Source: Colias croceus (Eukaryota > Arthropoda > Insecta > Lepidoptera > Pieridae). Taken from it: a DNA stretch of 64,000 bases. The translations under genes were made by a program, and so were the position numbers. The notes under the pieces are model-generated. The model was given only the letters and a program-made list of their open reading frames with translations. It had not been told where the DNA came from and searched no databases. The DNA is taken from the NCBI RefSeq assembly GCF_905220415.1, contig NC_059537.1:1240001-1304000 (forward strand), given 5' to 3'. Positions 34,893-46,180 of the stretch are shown piece by piece. The first letter of the stretch is position 1. Every line of letters begins with the position of its first letter.

Positions 34893-34985
34893 CGCTCTGA
34901 ATTTACTGTAACTGCACGACCCCCTTTCGTCTTCGAAAAAGTAAGGACCAATAATTCCTCGCTAATTTCTATTCTTGATAATTTC

Positions 34986-35195
34986 TTGTGGGGGTATCTT
35001 AAATCTAAAGTGTATGCCAACAAACCAACTTCTCTAGAGCATTTAAAAGAAAATATCCAGCACGAAATGGCAGCCATCGCCCATCACTGTTTCTACCTGC
35101 TGAGCTGTCATAAATACTGTAATTTTACTGTTCGATTAAATGAGTGCCGTGAACGCAATGGACTGCATTTGGACGATATTATTTTTAAGAAATAA
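34986..35195 (+). pseudogene. Inverted second copy of the mariner transposase C-terminus
   Basis: Plus-strand frame WGYLKSKVYANKPTSLEHL to the same C-terminal HLDDIIFKK as 34488-34892, with a few substitutions and a small insertion. It forms the right arm of the palindrome. Confidence 0.85.
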
Positions 35196-35777
35196 ATTCC
35201 CATATTATGCACTTTAATAATTAATAAACATTTTTTCAATACACCGCTTACTTTTTTTTTATTCATCCACAAAATATAAACTTTCTTTTGAGACACCCTG
35301 TACTAGAATGACTTGAACATAGTTATCAATTTTCATACCACCTAGAACTAACTTCATGCTGTAAAATTTAGGTGTCGGTGTGCGCGCGCATGGTAAAAAT
35401 TCACTCTCATCATTTTTCTCCATCGCGCCAAAAGAAGTATAACTTCAATAAAAACTAACATATTATACTTAATCATAATTTAATAGTAGGTATGGTTAAT
35501 CACCCAAGATCAATTATTATAACGCAATCGAATTATGAATGGCGATTTTAAGAATGAAATACTTGTATAGATTGCTATTTTCTATAATTAACCGAAACGT
35601 AAATAATATGTAATAAAAAATGAGAATGATATGGTACCTATATACAATACAAAAATTTGCAAGATTTTTATAGCCTTCCTGAAATTTTTTAAAGTAGGTA
35701 ATAACCCTTGGTTATTTAATTTAGAAAGTATCATGAATATGTGAATTTTTCAAATGTTCATTGGCATAGGTTTTTAG

Positions 35778-37034
35778 TAGGGATGCGCCGAATACCGAAT
35801 ACATATTCGGTATTCGGCATATTCGGCATATTTTTCACTATTCGTATTCGGCCGAATTATTCGGTTTAGGTGCCGAATATATTCGGTATGAGTATTTCTA
35901 CTTTCTTGGCTATAGAACTAAATAAATAACTTCATATTATGAATGGTTTATGTCATACTATACACAAGTCAAAGAAATCCTATGAAGAATGTTTGAATCT
36001 AAGGTATACAGGGTGTAATCGTTAAGTGTGCACAGGCGATTATTCCGTAACTATAACAGATATCAAAAAACCTTAAACTGATATCGAAAGTACTATACCT
36101 AATGAGTAAAATGACAATAATATATTTTTTTAAATAAAACGAGAAATATCCAAAAATGTTACATGAAACGCTCCCATACATTGTCCCATACAATGTTCAA
36201 GACGACATCCTCGATTTGGAATACCATTGTATTCCACATCGAGCTCTATTTACAGTCTCTAAATGAACTTTCATTAAAATTTGCGAAATAATTATAGCAC
36301 AAAATCAAATAACAAAGCAAAACCTTTCATATTAAATGTTTGAAATAGCCATATTTCATACTAAATGTATGGGAGCGTTTCATGTAACATTTTTGGATAT
36401 TTCTCGTTTTATTTTTAAAAAGTTATTATTGTCATTTTACTCATTAGGTATAGTACTTTCAATATGAGTTAAAAGTTTTTTGATATCTGTAATAGTTATG
36501 GAATAATCGCCTGTGCACACTTAACGATTACACCCTGTATAAAATAAAACGATCATTACATTTCAAACCAACGTTTATTTTGTAAATTTACATCAACATA
36601 ATTTAATCATGTTTATTATTAGAACTTAGTCAGTATTTAATATTTATAATACTTTAAATCCTGAAGTCTGAAGACAATGCTTTTAGTCCCAATAGAAAAT
36701 GACATTACGTCCGCTCATATTGCAAACACTAACTTAAAGTAAAAATATAAAATTTTTAAACAATTTAAAAATTTTAATATTTTGTGCGAAATTCCAACAC
36801 AACTGAGACGGCACGGAGTGCGCGGGCGATATACGCGGGTGGCGGGCGGTGAGGTAAGGCTCGCTCGCCACCGAGCCGGCAGCTACTTGCGACCCGTTAG
36901 AACCGGTTTACGCATCAAAACACGTCAAAACATTGAACCGAATAATTCGGCCGAATATTCGGTTCGGTAAGGTTCTAACCGAATAGTATTCGGTATTCGG
37001 TTATTCGGTGAAACCACTATTCGGCGCATCTCTA
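35778..37034. mobile_element. hAT-type element rich in ATTCGG
   Basis: Inverted ends TAG(G/A)GATGCGCCGAATA, with an 8-bp TSD GTTTTTAG at 35770-35777 and 37035-37042. Many CCGAATA/TATTCGG motifs lie near both ends. An 8-bp TSD fits hAT. No transposase found; another element is nested inside. Confidence 0.85.
36009..36537. mobile_element. Foldback MITE, mariner-type ends
   Basis: CAGGGTGTAATCGTTAAGTG at both ends in inverse orientation, flanked by TA. The arms stay complementary over most of the 529 bp, for example CATGAAACGCTCCCATACA and its complement. Inserted in the hAT element. Confidence 0.85.
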
Positions 37035-37794
37035 GTTTTTAGCTTCGAGTATCAAAAACTTTTCAATCACAAAATTATTTATAAAATTTTGCACGGCAAC
37101 ACTTGCGTGAGTCGCTTTACAGCTGTCGCGTCTGCACCCTTGCATTTACAATAAGAAAAAAAAACGCTTCGAATTTAGAACATGGCTCTAAAATCTTAAC
37201 AAAAATATTTGATCATATAACAAACAAATCTTAGAATTTATTTTTGTATAATCTTTATACCTACTTACTCTACATTTGCATGAATATAAAATCAACAATA
37301 CAAACTCGATATGCCTTTTAATTGCATTATTTTTTAAATTTAGTGTAAAGTATGACCATCAAGCGATCAACGTTATTATGAATCAAATCAAATATTATGT
37401 TTATTTCCTCGTATAATTACGACATTGTTGTTTATACAATATTTTTCTATGAATCTTTTAACTATTTCATCTTTAAATCTTCTCAAATTCTCGATAATTT
37501 TGCGGAACAAAACATGACTCAATCTATCCTTTAAATTTGTTCTAATGCTACCTTTAGCGCTCTGTAGCAATGGAAGGTAGATTATTAGTTAAAACCTCCA
37601 ATAAATAATTAATCGAGCAACATTATTGTCTGTTTCACAGTTCATTAATTTAAAATAATAATTAAAACATGTCTCTTTATTTTTTTTTATTGGAAAATAT
37701 GTGTTAATATTGATTAAACATAATGTTAGTGTTTAAAACTATTCGATACGATATTTCAGACAGACTGGAAATGTTGGTCTTAGCATGATGATAT

Positions 37795-37940
37795 AATATT
37801 ATATTATAGCCTATAGCCTTCCTCAATAAACGGGCTATGGCCAACGCCGAAAGAATTTTTCAATTTTTTCAAACTAGTAGTTCTTGAGATTAGCGCGTTC
37901 AAACAAACAAACTCTTCACCTACATAATATTATAGATTAG
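37795..37940 (+). repeat. TATAGCCTTCCTC repeat
   Basis: TATAGCCTTCCTCAATAAAC, GAAAGAATTTTTCAA, CTTGAGATTAGCGCGTTC, ending AATATTATAG; a pattern I know as a common lepidopteran interspersed repeat. Confidence 0.6.
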
Positions 37941-39961
37941 TTATATTATTTTGTCTTATTTTGTAACCAACACGTCTACCTATGCTTTAGCTTAAAATTC
38001 CAAAATTTTTTCAGGCACACGTTGAAATTCAGTGGCATTTTCTATATGAATCACTTCGATTCTTATTATGCAATAATATATCGCATATAATATAATACAT
38101 CGTGAATAAATTGAGCTTGATCAACTTTTTATGGTTTTCGTCCATAGACTTTATTGGTATCGACCACGCAACTTCCGCGTTTTTTCTCTATTTAACCAAA
38201 GATCACACTGTAACAAATAAGTAGTTAACAATAATTTAGAAGGCTAAAAATAGAAAAAATGTTCTCTTGGAATAACGGAAGTTTTAAAACAAAAACTAAT
38301 TGTTATAGGAAGAGGAAACCTGCAGTATTGTTCATTTCGCTTCACTGATCTCAATAAACAAACCGAATACTGTTAGAAAAGTAAATTCTATTCATGGTTA
38401 TTTGGCTTTTAAAATACAAATTTTACCACTTTCCGGATACAAAATATTTTTATTAAAGTTAATTCAGCCAGTCCAACCATTTTCAGAAGTGGAGAAGGTT
38501 CTAAAATATTCCAATGTATCTAACTTTATCTGCTGCTTATCCTACAATTGTGCCACAAGGCTCCTACTTACCTTCTGATTTTACCTTACTTACCTTAGAA
38601 CTTTTCGGTTTTTTTATAATAAATTTACCTACATGTATTCATTACTCCCTGTCCATAAATAGATTAAAGTCTATTTGTAGATGAATTTGCGAAGTAGTTT
38701 GGTATTATTCTGACAGATTTGTACCTACATCCAAGGCTACAAAAATAATATCAAGTTCAATCAATCAAAGTTAAAAAGCTAAGAACTATGTTTCATTTAA
38801 TAAAAAACTATTAAACAGATGATGAGTGATTTGTTTAATCTGAATTCATTGATAATTTAATAAAGAGCTTTATCTGAAACGAAAAATATAGTTAAATGTG
38901 TTAAATCAAGTGTTCGTGTGTGATGTTGTGGGCATTTACCAAGATTATTTTAAGATCAGCTAATTATAAGTGTTATTCGGCTTATCTTTGAAAAATATAT
39001 AGATCTTTATTAAAGCACTGCGTATAATATATAATATGGAATTATTTTTATACGTTTGAACTGAAAGCGATGTACCGCGCTCAAATAGACCCATTTGAAT
39101 GAAAATATTTTATAACAAGTACACTGTATACATTGGTATTTCATAATAAATAATAATAGTTATCTTGTTAATGTTTTTGAGCTCTCTCAAGTCTCAGATT
39201 TTTATCCAAAAATCCATAAAATAGTTTTTCTAACTCCTGGTAAAATGTAAGAGCAAATTTTAGTCCCTATATAATTGCTAACATAATTAAACACTATAAC
39301 TTCAAATCATTATTATGGAAATAAGTTATGCTTCCTCGATTTCAACACTTAAACTTGGCCCATATATAGTTACTCATATGGCCTTCGTTTTTCCCAAAGG
39401 TCAAGCGACTCTTTGCATGTAAGCCCTATCTTTGGTTCCACAATCTACAAAAGTTACGTTCACAGAATAAATTATGCATTGAAGGCAAAGAATGTTCTAT
39501 ATTGCATCATACAAACTGTCAATTTATTGAAGATTTAAATTCACCTTACATCTTGGTAAAGCACGATCAATTGTCCTAAATTGGAGTTGAGGAACTTGAG
39601 GGTTTGTGGAATCGAATTTTATGGGTAGTTGAGTCTAGCTATTTTCCAATTAGTATTAACTCATTGTAAAGATTGGTACAAATTGGGCTATAAACTACTG
39701 ATGTGGATCTGAAACAATTGTATTGTTTCGAACCGTTAAACTATTAACTGCTACCTATGCTGTATGAATGTACTAGTACATATGATGATGCACATGACTA
39801 CAACATGGAAAAATAGAATTTTTGCACCTTTCTTTATCGTAATATGCAGGTACTTCTGTAAATTATTGAATCGGGGAATTCTTTAGACAGTAAGTACTAT
39901 TAAATAAAACACAACCAAAATTGCTTTTCATACATTTATAAACATGAACATTGAACAAAAT
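37941..39961. other. AT-rich DNA downstream of the monoamine-oxidase-like gene
   Basis: No gene recognised. No AATAAA signal is visible close to the stop codon on the minus strand; a GATAAA variant lies about 125 bp downstream. Confidence 0.45.
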
Positions 39962-41596
39962 TTACTTTCGCATAAACGAATGCACCATACGTAAACCTAA
40001 GAAGAAGACAGTCGTGTAAAAAGTCACGCGAACGCTAGTACGAAGGTTGAATCCAGCAAGCCATTTAGTAACGACATTTTCTGTGAACAGCGTTGGCCAT
40101 TCAGCAATACTGACGTCTTCATAAGTTTGTGCTTGAGGACGCAAGCATCTCAGCAAATGTAAGTACGCTGTGTGACCAGCTTCGAGCGCTGCTGCTACAT
40201 CTCCTTCAGCGAAAATGTCCAAGGCTCCCCATTCCAAGAATCTGGAACTCAGTTTATTCGTCAACGTCCTTATCGCTACATAATCACCACATCGAGGAAC
40301 GAAAACATCCTCTATATCTGTTTCTTTGTAATTGACCACACTAGCTGCTTCATCACCAAATAGCCGAATAAGCTGTGCGATCACCGCGTCTTTAGAATTC
40401 TCAGAACCATCTGTAACTTTTAGATAACCGACCAATGCTGCGTATTTCTCCTGGCTACCATTAGTGGACATTTTCGGTCGTTCTGTTGCCCAAATAATGG
40501 GTCCACGCAGACTTAATATATCGCCACTGAAACCGTATTCTCTCCAGAAATGTTCTTCGTATTGGATAACGAATTTTCTGGCCTTTCCTTGCTTCATGGA
40601 TGATGCCATTTGAATTTCACAATCTGACACTAATTCAGAGCCCATTTTTATATTTTTCAATTCATCTGGTCGCAATGCCATTGCCAGTAAATTACAAGTG
40701 TAACTCATTTCACCTTTAATTTTACTAATTTTCAAAATTACTTCCTCGTCTGAATGTGTACGAATTTCTTTAATTGTTTTGGCAGGATATGTTATACTAG
40801 CGACGCTTTGTTGCAGTTTGCTGGTTAGTCGTTTTCTGCAAAAACCTAAGAGCTTTTCACGCAATCTTGTGTTGTCTCCATCTATGTGATTTCTAGCACT
40901 ACTGGTTCTGTAACATTGGTGTAAATAAAACAGTACCGATACCGCATCAGCTGTAGTGCCACAGACCAGTCTAACAGTAATTCTCATTATATCTCTTGAT
41001 GCGTTAAAAATCAACGCCTCACACAGATGCTCTTCCATCGTCGTATGATCGTAGTAAAATAATGTCCGTCTCTCGGATTCGTCGTCAAATTTGTTCGCGT
41101 GGAAGAGGTTCTTCATGTTCTGATCAAGCAGAGTTTGATACTGATTTAATTCAAACCTCTCTAGAAAGTTCAGGTAATCGAAGTCACAGAAATTCTTAGC
41201 ACACGCGACCACATTACCGTTGCTACATTCGACGAGTTTGTTTAAATTTGTGTCTACAAAATCTGGTGAGACGAGAGCATCTGGTAGTGGAATATTGAAT
41301 TCTTTAGAGTACATGGCGAGGTAGTATCTCGCTACATTGTCAATAATTTCCTTGGCTGTTCCTTCATAGATGAACTCCTTAGTTTCTTCTTCGGTGTCGT
41401 CTTGGAATGCTACGTTACATTTTGAGCTGCCCTTTCTGGTGCCAGCTAAATCAAGAACTACGATATCCATGGAGTCACCGAACTTCTTCTTCAACTTGTG
41501 TGCGGTGACGATACCAGGGAGGCTACATCCCACTATAATTATATCCGCTTTCACATGATTATTGCGGCTCCCGATGTCCAAATACGACTTTACCAT
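39962..41596 (-). CDS. Divergent flavin monoamine oxidase-like protein
   Basis: Intact uninterrupted frame of 544 codons, near the usual MAO length (about 520-530). MAOs are FAD enzymes of the outer mitochondrial membrane that deaminate amines. Residues 17-50 form a Rossmann strand-turn-helix, but the GxGxxG turn reads GCSLPG and the following acidic residue/GG signature is replaced (LDLAGTRKG). The central region (205-262) aligns with MAO RxxxRL...VSxLxFLxxxxQC. K341 in RKFVIQYEEHFW aligns with the flavin-facing Lys. C436 (VPRCGDY) aligns with the covalent flavin Cys. The Tyr after it is Gly, and the second cage Tyr is lost in a short deletion (FAEGD...LEAG). A hydrophobic tail (about 522-540) resembles the MAO anchor. 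The ATG at 41596 is chosen because upstream codons in frame lack ATG. Possibly a pseudoenzyme or retrocopy. Confidence 0.85.
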   Translation of the reverse strand: MVKSYLDIGSRNNHVKADIIIVGCSLPGIVTAHKLKKKFGDSMDIVVLDLAGTRKGSSKCNVAFQDDTEEETKEFIYEGTAKEIIDNVARYYLAMYSKEFNIPLPDALVSPDFVDTNLNKLVECSNGNVVACAKNFCDFDYLNFLERFELNQYQTLLDQNMKNLFHANKFDDESERRTLFYYDHTTMEEHLCEALIFNASRDIMRITVRLVCGTTADAVSVLFYLHQCYRTSSARNHIDGDNTRLREKLLGFCRKRLTSKLQQSVASITYPAKTIKEIRTHSDEEVILKISKIKGEMSYTCNLLAMALRPDELKNIKMGSELVSDCEIQMASSMKQGKARKFVIQYEEHFWREYGFSGDILSLRGPIIWATERPKMSTNGSQEKYAALVGYLKVTDGSENSKDAVIAQLIRLFGDEAASVVNYKETDIEDVFVPRCGDYVAIRTLTNKLSSRFLEWGALDIFAEGDVAAALEAGHTAYLHLLRCLRPQAQTYEDVSIAEWPTLFTENVVTKWLAGFNLRTSVRVTFYTTVFFLGLRMVHSFMRK

Positions 41597-41785
41597 TAGA
41601 AATAAATTAAAAAATACTATCAAAAGTATAATTGTATAGGTAATTGTTTGTGCAGAAATCTAGATGCACACGACTACATTATGGACAAATAATTATGATG
41701 GATGACATTTTTATAATAATTGAATCGGAATGTCATTTAAAAATCAACACGACATCTTATTATCATATTTGGCAGTCATGGCTTA

Positions 41786-42200
41786 GGGCGGCCGTACACG
41801 GACCGCTCGAGCAGTTAACGGCTGAGCGACGTACACGGACGGCTCGAGCGGTCGGCGTCAACTGCTCGAGCCGTCGGTTGTTGACCGCTCGAGCCGTCGC
41901 TACCAACCGCTCGAGCCGTTGATTTTTTTGACTAGTCAAGTCATTGATTTTCAGGGGTATAGGGAGCCGTCGACGGCTCTAGCGCAGTCAACGGCTCGAG
42001 CAGTCAGTGTATGCCTCACGACCGCTCGCGAGCCGTCAACGGCACAGTGGAATTTCGTCATGCAGTTGACGGCTTGAAGCGGTCGCGACGGCTCGAGCCG
42101 TCACGTGTACGGCGGTGCATGAATGCCTATAGTTCACCGCGCGGTCGCGGCTTCAAGCGGTCGGTCTCAACTGCTTGAAGCGGTCCGTGTACGGCCGCCC
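41786..42200. mobile_element. Harbinger-like MITE with CTCGAG motifs
   Basis: Inverted ends GGGCGGCCGTACACGGACC, flanked by TTA (41783-41785 and 42201-42203), as in the PIF/Harbinger group. The 415-bp interior is GC-rich and packed with CGGCTCGAGC-type palindromes on both strands. It lies about 190 bp upstream of the MAO-like start. Confidence 0.85.
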
Positions 42201-42580
42201 TTATCTTCGTACTTTTTTCACCGTTATTTGTTTTTGCCTAGGTTTTTTTCAAAATAAGTTAGACAATAAACTTAAAAGTGCTAAAATCGAAATCAAATAA
42301 ATTAAAGCTTAACTCAAGCAACTGCTTTTCTACCAAAACGAATACTTTCTAGTAAACGTGCAAGAGCCCTAACGTAAACGTAATCTATATTCTACGTAGC
42401 GAAATATGACGTAATCATCGACACTAATCATTACACCAGACTATTGTCATTACCGCGTCCATGTATAAATGACGTCTCGAGGTCATTGCCCCGTCACATG
42501 CGTACGAGTTTGTACTACGTGATTATCAAATTTGAAATTATATAATACTTTTAATCTGTATTCAATTGTCCGATAAGATG

Positions 42581-42625
42581 TATAAAATGGGCGTTTTTCT
42601 GACGGTAATCAATCAATCAATCAGT
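42581..42625 (+). promoter_or_regulatory. Possible core promoter
   Basis: TATAAAA at 42581 followed 30-42 bp later by ATCAATCAATCAGT, resembling an arthropod initiator. A tiny frame MYFSRFFLILSNVK starts at 42658 but stops at once. Speculative. Confidence 0.25.
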
Positions 42626-44299
42626 AGTTACGGTAGTTACAGAGAAATTAGAATAATATGTATTTCTCAAGGTTTTTCTTGATATTATCAAATGTCAAAT
42701 AAACAGGTTCCCGGTTAGTCAAGATATTATGTTAATTTTCCAATAAAGTAATAATAAAATTTGTAATTTATTTGTATTAATTTAAAACACTAATATAAAT
42801 TACAAATATGTCAAAATATAACGTAGGTCGGAAATTAAAATATTTAAATGAAATAGGTTACATTTAAGGAGCAGACAGATTTAGTTTTATATTTATGTGG
42901 ATATTTTAATAATGAATATTTGAAAATTTCATTTGCGATGTTAATAATTTAAATCGACCAGAGAAACAGTTGTGAATAAATTATATTATTCATGAGTATG
43001 TAGAGGTATTATCATCAATACAAGTTAAAAATATTCAAACTATCGCAAATATTTTAGGAGCTTTAGCAAGAAAATAATAGGTTTTTGAACTTGCAGACTA
43101 GATTATAAGGTCTGATTGGGCTCAATAGGTTCACAATTATTTCTGTACCGACTATCATACTGTTTGTGGTTAATTATGCTATTGTTAAATGGTGACAGAA
43201 TGCGCCCATGTGTTATTTGAGACGGTTGGGACTGGGGACGTAATATCAAACCGCATGCTTTACAGATCTGTTTCTTCTCTGTTTTAATTAAGGCCATGTT
43301 GCCTCATGCCTGCTATTTTTCTAGGCTATTTATTGTGTATTTCTACATGATATATGTTACTTCGACGTTTTGAGATAACTTTGTAAACTTTGGTTGAGGT
43401 TTAAGGATTTATTAATCGATTATATTTTTCGTTTTAACTATTTGTATTGTACACCGTAATACAAATCAATTCTTTCTACATCCTTCTTGTCATATTTTTT
43501 ATCGACGGCAATCTTCAGTGATTCAGCAAACAGAGGCTATCGTTTAGTATCCTAACTACAAATCTTTTGTTAAGTGTTATTATTCAGAGACCAGATATAA
43601 TAAACTGACATCTTAATTTTACTCATAAGTAAATATGACTACATCCATAAATCACTACTTAAATGTATTACCTACATGATTGTTCTATTTCACGATAAAT
43701 TCTCCAACCGTAAAATTTGATAACAAATACACGAACATACACTAACATTAATAATGTGTATAAAAAACTTGAACAACCCGTAATCAACAATAATTATGAA
43801 ATTTTCTGAATGAAGTTGCAAAAACTTAAACCACTTTTACTAAGATCGAGAATCTATGGTCTAGAATCGAGATGGAGGACTGGGGATGTTCGATTTGGTT
43901 ATATTTTTTTATGACCGATAGATGACTAGAAATTTAGATAGTAAAATAAATAATAATAATAACAGAATACATTTGTAAGTATCCGAATTTGTAACTTGTG
44001 CTGGAAATTCGTGAGCAAATTGCAAGTAAAATTCACTATAAATGTTAAGAAAAAAAAGTTATTCTAAGCATCTGGGTATTTCTCAAAATTATTGATATCA
44101 ATCTGTAAGAAAAATAATAAACAATGAAAACATATTTATCAATATCAGTGCCACTCTACTTTATTTAAAACTAGATGGCGCTGCATGTAACATAGTATTA
44201 AATCGTCTCATCTCATTAAGTTAAAACAAAGATCCAGACCGTGACATTAATCAGCGCAATGCAGATAGTTAATAAAATATTAATTGCGAGTGATAAGAG

Positions 44300-44400
44300 C
44301 CTTAATAAACGGCCGGGAATAGAGCCTGTGCGCGACGTGCGCCGGCGCACGTACGCCACACGGCGGCGCGGGCCCACTGACACACGACACGATTAGAAAG
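44300..44400. promoter_or_regulatory. GC-rich island, possible promoter or first exon
   Basis: GACGTGCGCCGGCGCACGTA and GGCGGCGCGGGCCC stand out in very AT-rich DNA. GATAAG sites lie at about 44294 and 44412. A short ATGGTGAAAA|GTAAGTG (44590-44605, plus strand) could be a minimal first coding exon. No downstream exon identified. Confidence 0.25.
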
Positions 44401-45737
44401 TTAACTGTTAAGATAAGTTTGAGATGATGGAAACAATTCTGTTGTCATTCGTATTTGGGTTTCTTTGATTTGTCACTAGGTTCAGTTGTACATTTAAAGT
44501 GATGTTAATAATTTTTCGCACTATTGTTCTGATTTTATATCATTGTGAACTAAAAATCTATTGTTGATAAGTCAAAAAATTCTTGTGTCATGGTGAAAAG
44601 TAAGTGACACCAATTTCAAAAACAATATGAATATCTATATCTTGTAATTCACTGTGAATTTTATAAAGATTACATTTATGATTTTCACGTTATTGTTTTG
44701 TCATACTCACTTTGGTATTTCAAATTTAAAAAGATCCTATTTTTACTCATAAATTGTGGCTCAATTCGGCTTATTTGAACGTGGAATTCTAATAGTAAAT
44801 TCAGATAAAAATAATAAGATTTATCTACCTATTGAGCGAGAGTAAAAGCGATGAACAGACTTTTCCATGACGACCAAGATTGCTACTAGGAAACAAAGCA
44901 AACCAGTCAGTTACAACAGATAAAAAAATAATACAGATAAAAAAATTGCCATACAATGGGCACATGCACTTGTAATGCGAATTGAGCTGGTCCCCATTTA
45001 GGGCGGCTGAGCGGCGCGCCAACCGAGAGGAATAGATAAACATACATACATTATAGTACCGATATTTGATGAAATGTTTCGACATTTTTATGTAGTGTGG
45101 GAATTGGACGTGTAAGGTAGGGTGGCTTAATTCTATTCGGGTGTGGTATAAGAAATATAAGATATTAATATATAACTTTTAGTGTTATTAATTATTATAT
45201 TGTATTTTATAAAATCGGGATGTTTTGTGTTTCTTCTTATTGAAAGAAACTGTACAGAAAGACATGTTTTGTACTAACAAAAACCAAAAAAAAATCTGTT
45301 GATATTCCTATATAGAGCAAAATAAAAACAATATAAAACTGACCAATGATATCTTTTATGTAAAAGATTAATTATTATTTACATAATATAGTCCATATAT
45401 CAGTAGGTATATCTGACATTGGGTCGAGTTTAATATTCAAGTTCAATGTCTTACTCTTGAGTAACAATATTATAACTATCATGATACTATCGTCTCTACT
45501 TACGTCACTAGATTTCCTGATGAGTAATAAAATTACTAAGACTGATTTATATTTAGTGGCTTTCAAAAATTATGTAAAGAAGCTTTCGTATTAAACAAGT
45601 AGAGTGTTCTATATACATAATATGATATGACTAAGAAAAATATCCAAAAGTAAGAGACTAAACTATTGGCTAAACTAAAACGAATTATTTGTTATATGCG
45701 TTTATTATGAACAATTCAAAATCTAGAGCATAGCTGA

Positions 45738-45774
45738 TATATAAATAAAGAGTTTATTTCGTTCACTCGTCAGT
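45738..45774 (+). promoter_or_regulatory. Possible core promoter (TATA plus TCAGT)
   Basis: TATATAAATA at 45738 and initiator TCAGT at 45770 (+1 A at 45772) are 34 bp apart, close to the usual arthropod spacing. No reading frame of note follows for 600 bp. Confidence 0.4.
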
Positions 45775-45872
45775 GGAGTACGTCATTTAGTACAGTACGT
45801 ACCTGTCTATTTGTAGCACTGTAGTAGATGTGTATTTTGTGACGTTGTTTTACTAGCGAATCTACGTAGTAA

Positions 45873-46180
45873 AGCTATAAACAGTTTGCCTGCTTTCTAG
45901 CTTATAGAGCTGTACAATATACATATAGAGTTATTGTGATGAATTTTATAAAGTTATAGTTGCAGAAGGAAAATTCTCTACTTTTTCTGTAAAAGTTTCT
46001 CTACTTTTTCTAGAACGGACGTAATGAAACTGTAAACTATTTGCTCTTTAATTTCTAGTTTGTATGGAGCTATTGTGATGAATAAAATTATAACGATAGT
46101 TACACAGGGAAAAGACTGTACTTTTTCTAGAAGGAGAGTCTTACTCTACTTTTTTTAGAGCGGAGTCAAGGGTAAACATA
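45873..46180 (+). repeat. Diverged tandem duplication
   Basis: Block 45873-46010 and block 46030-46130 share ACTGTAAACTATTTGC-like, GGAGCTATTGTGATGAA-like and CTACTTTTTCTAGAA parts in the same order. A third partial CTCTACTTTTTTTAGAGCGGA follows at about 46144. Confidence 0.5.

Larger units (their letters stand above)
34381..35300 (-). mobile_element. Palindromic mariner-like element (DD41D type)
   Basis: Ends CAGGGTGTCTCAAAAGAAAG in inverse orientation, flanked by TA. The left and right about 315 bp are inverted copies of the same transposase 3' region. The minus strand also carries an internal portion of the transposase. The 5' third is missing. Confidence 0.88.
34350..35446. mobile_element. 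Short inverted-repeat element split by a mariner
   Basis: Ends GAAGTTATACTTCTTTGGCG and CGCCAAAAGAAGTATAACTTC (inverse). The interior after the mariner (35303-35440) matches about 61470-61580. The left flank also matches the second copy. Confidence 0.65.
42204..45737. other. Intergenic stretch, few signals
   Basis: No gene assigned. It contains a possible core promoter at 42581-42625 and a GC-rich island at 44300-44400, listed separately; otherwise AT-rich. Confidence 0.45.

Noticed and set aside
36782..36970. 62-codon frame in a GC-rich patch
   Set aside because: Lies inside the hAT element beside ATTCGG repeats and has no known motif.
41597..41623. Upstream extension of the MAO-like frame by nine codons (start at 41623)
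   Set aside because: The codon at 41621-41623 reads TTG, not ATG. The first ATG in the open frame is at 41596.
41644..41922. 92-codon frame rich in Arg/Ala/Ser
   Set aside because: Generated by the CTCGAG palindromes of the Harbinger-like MITE.
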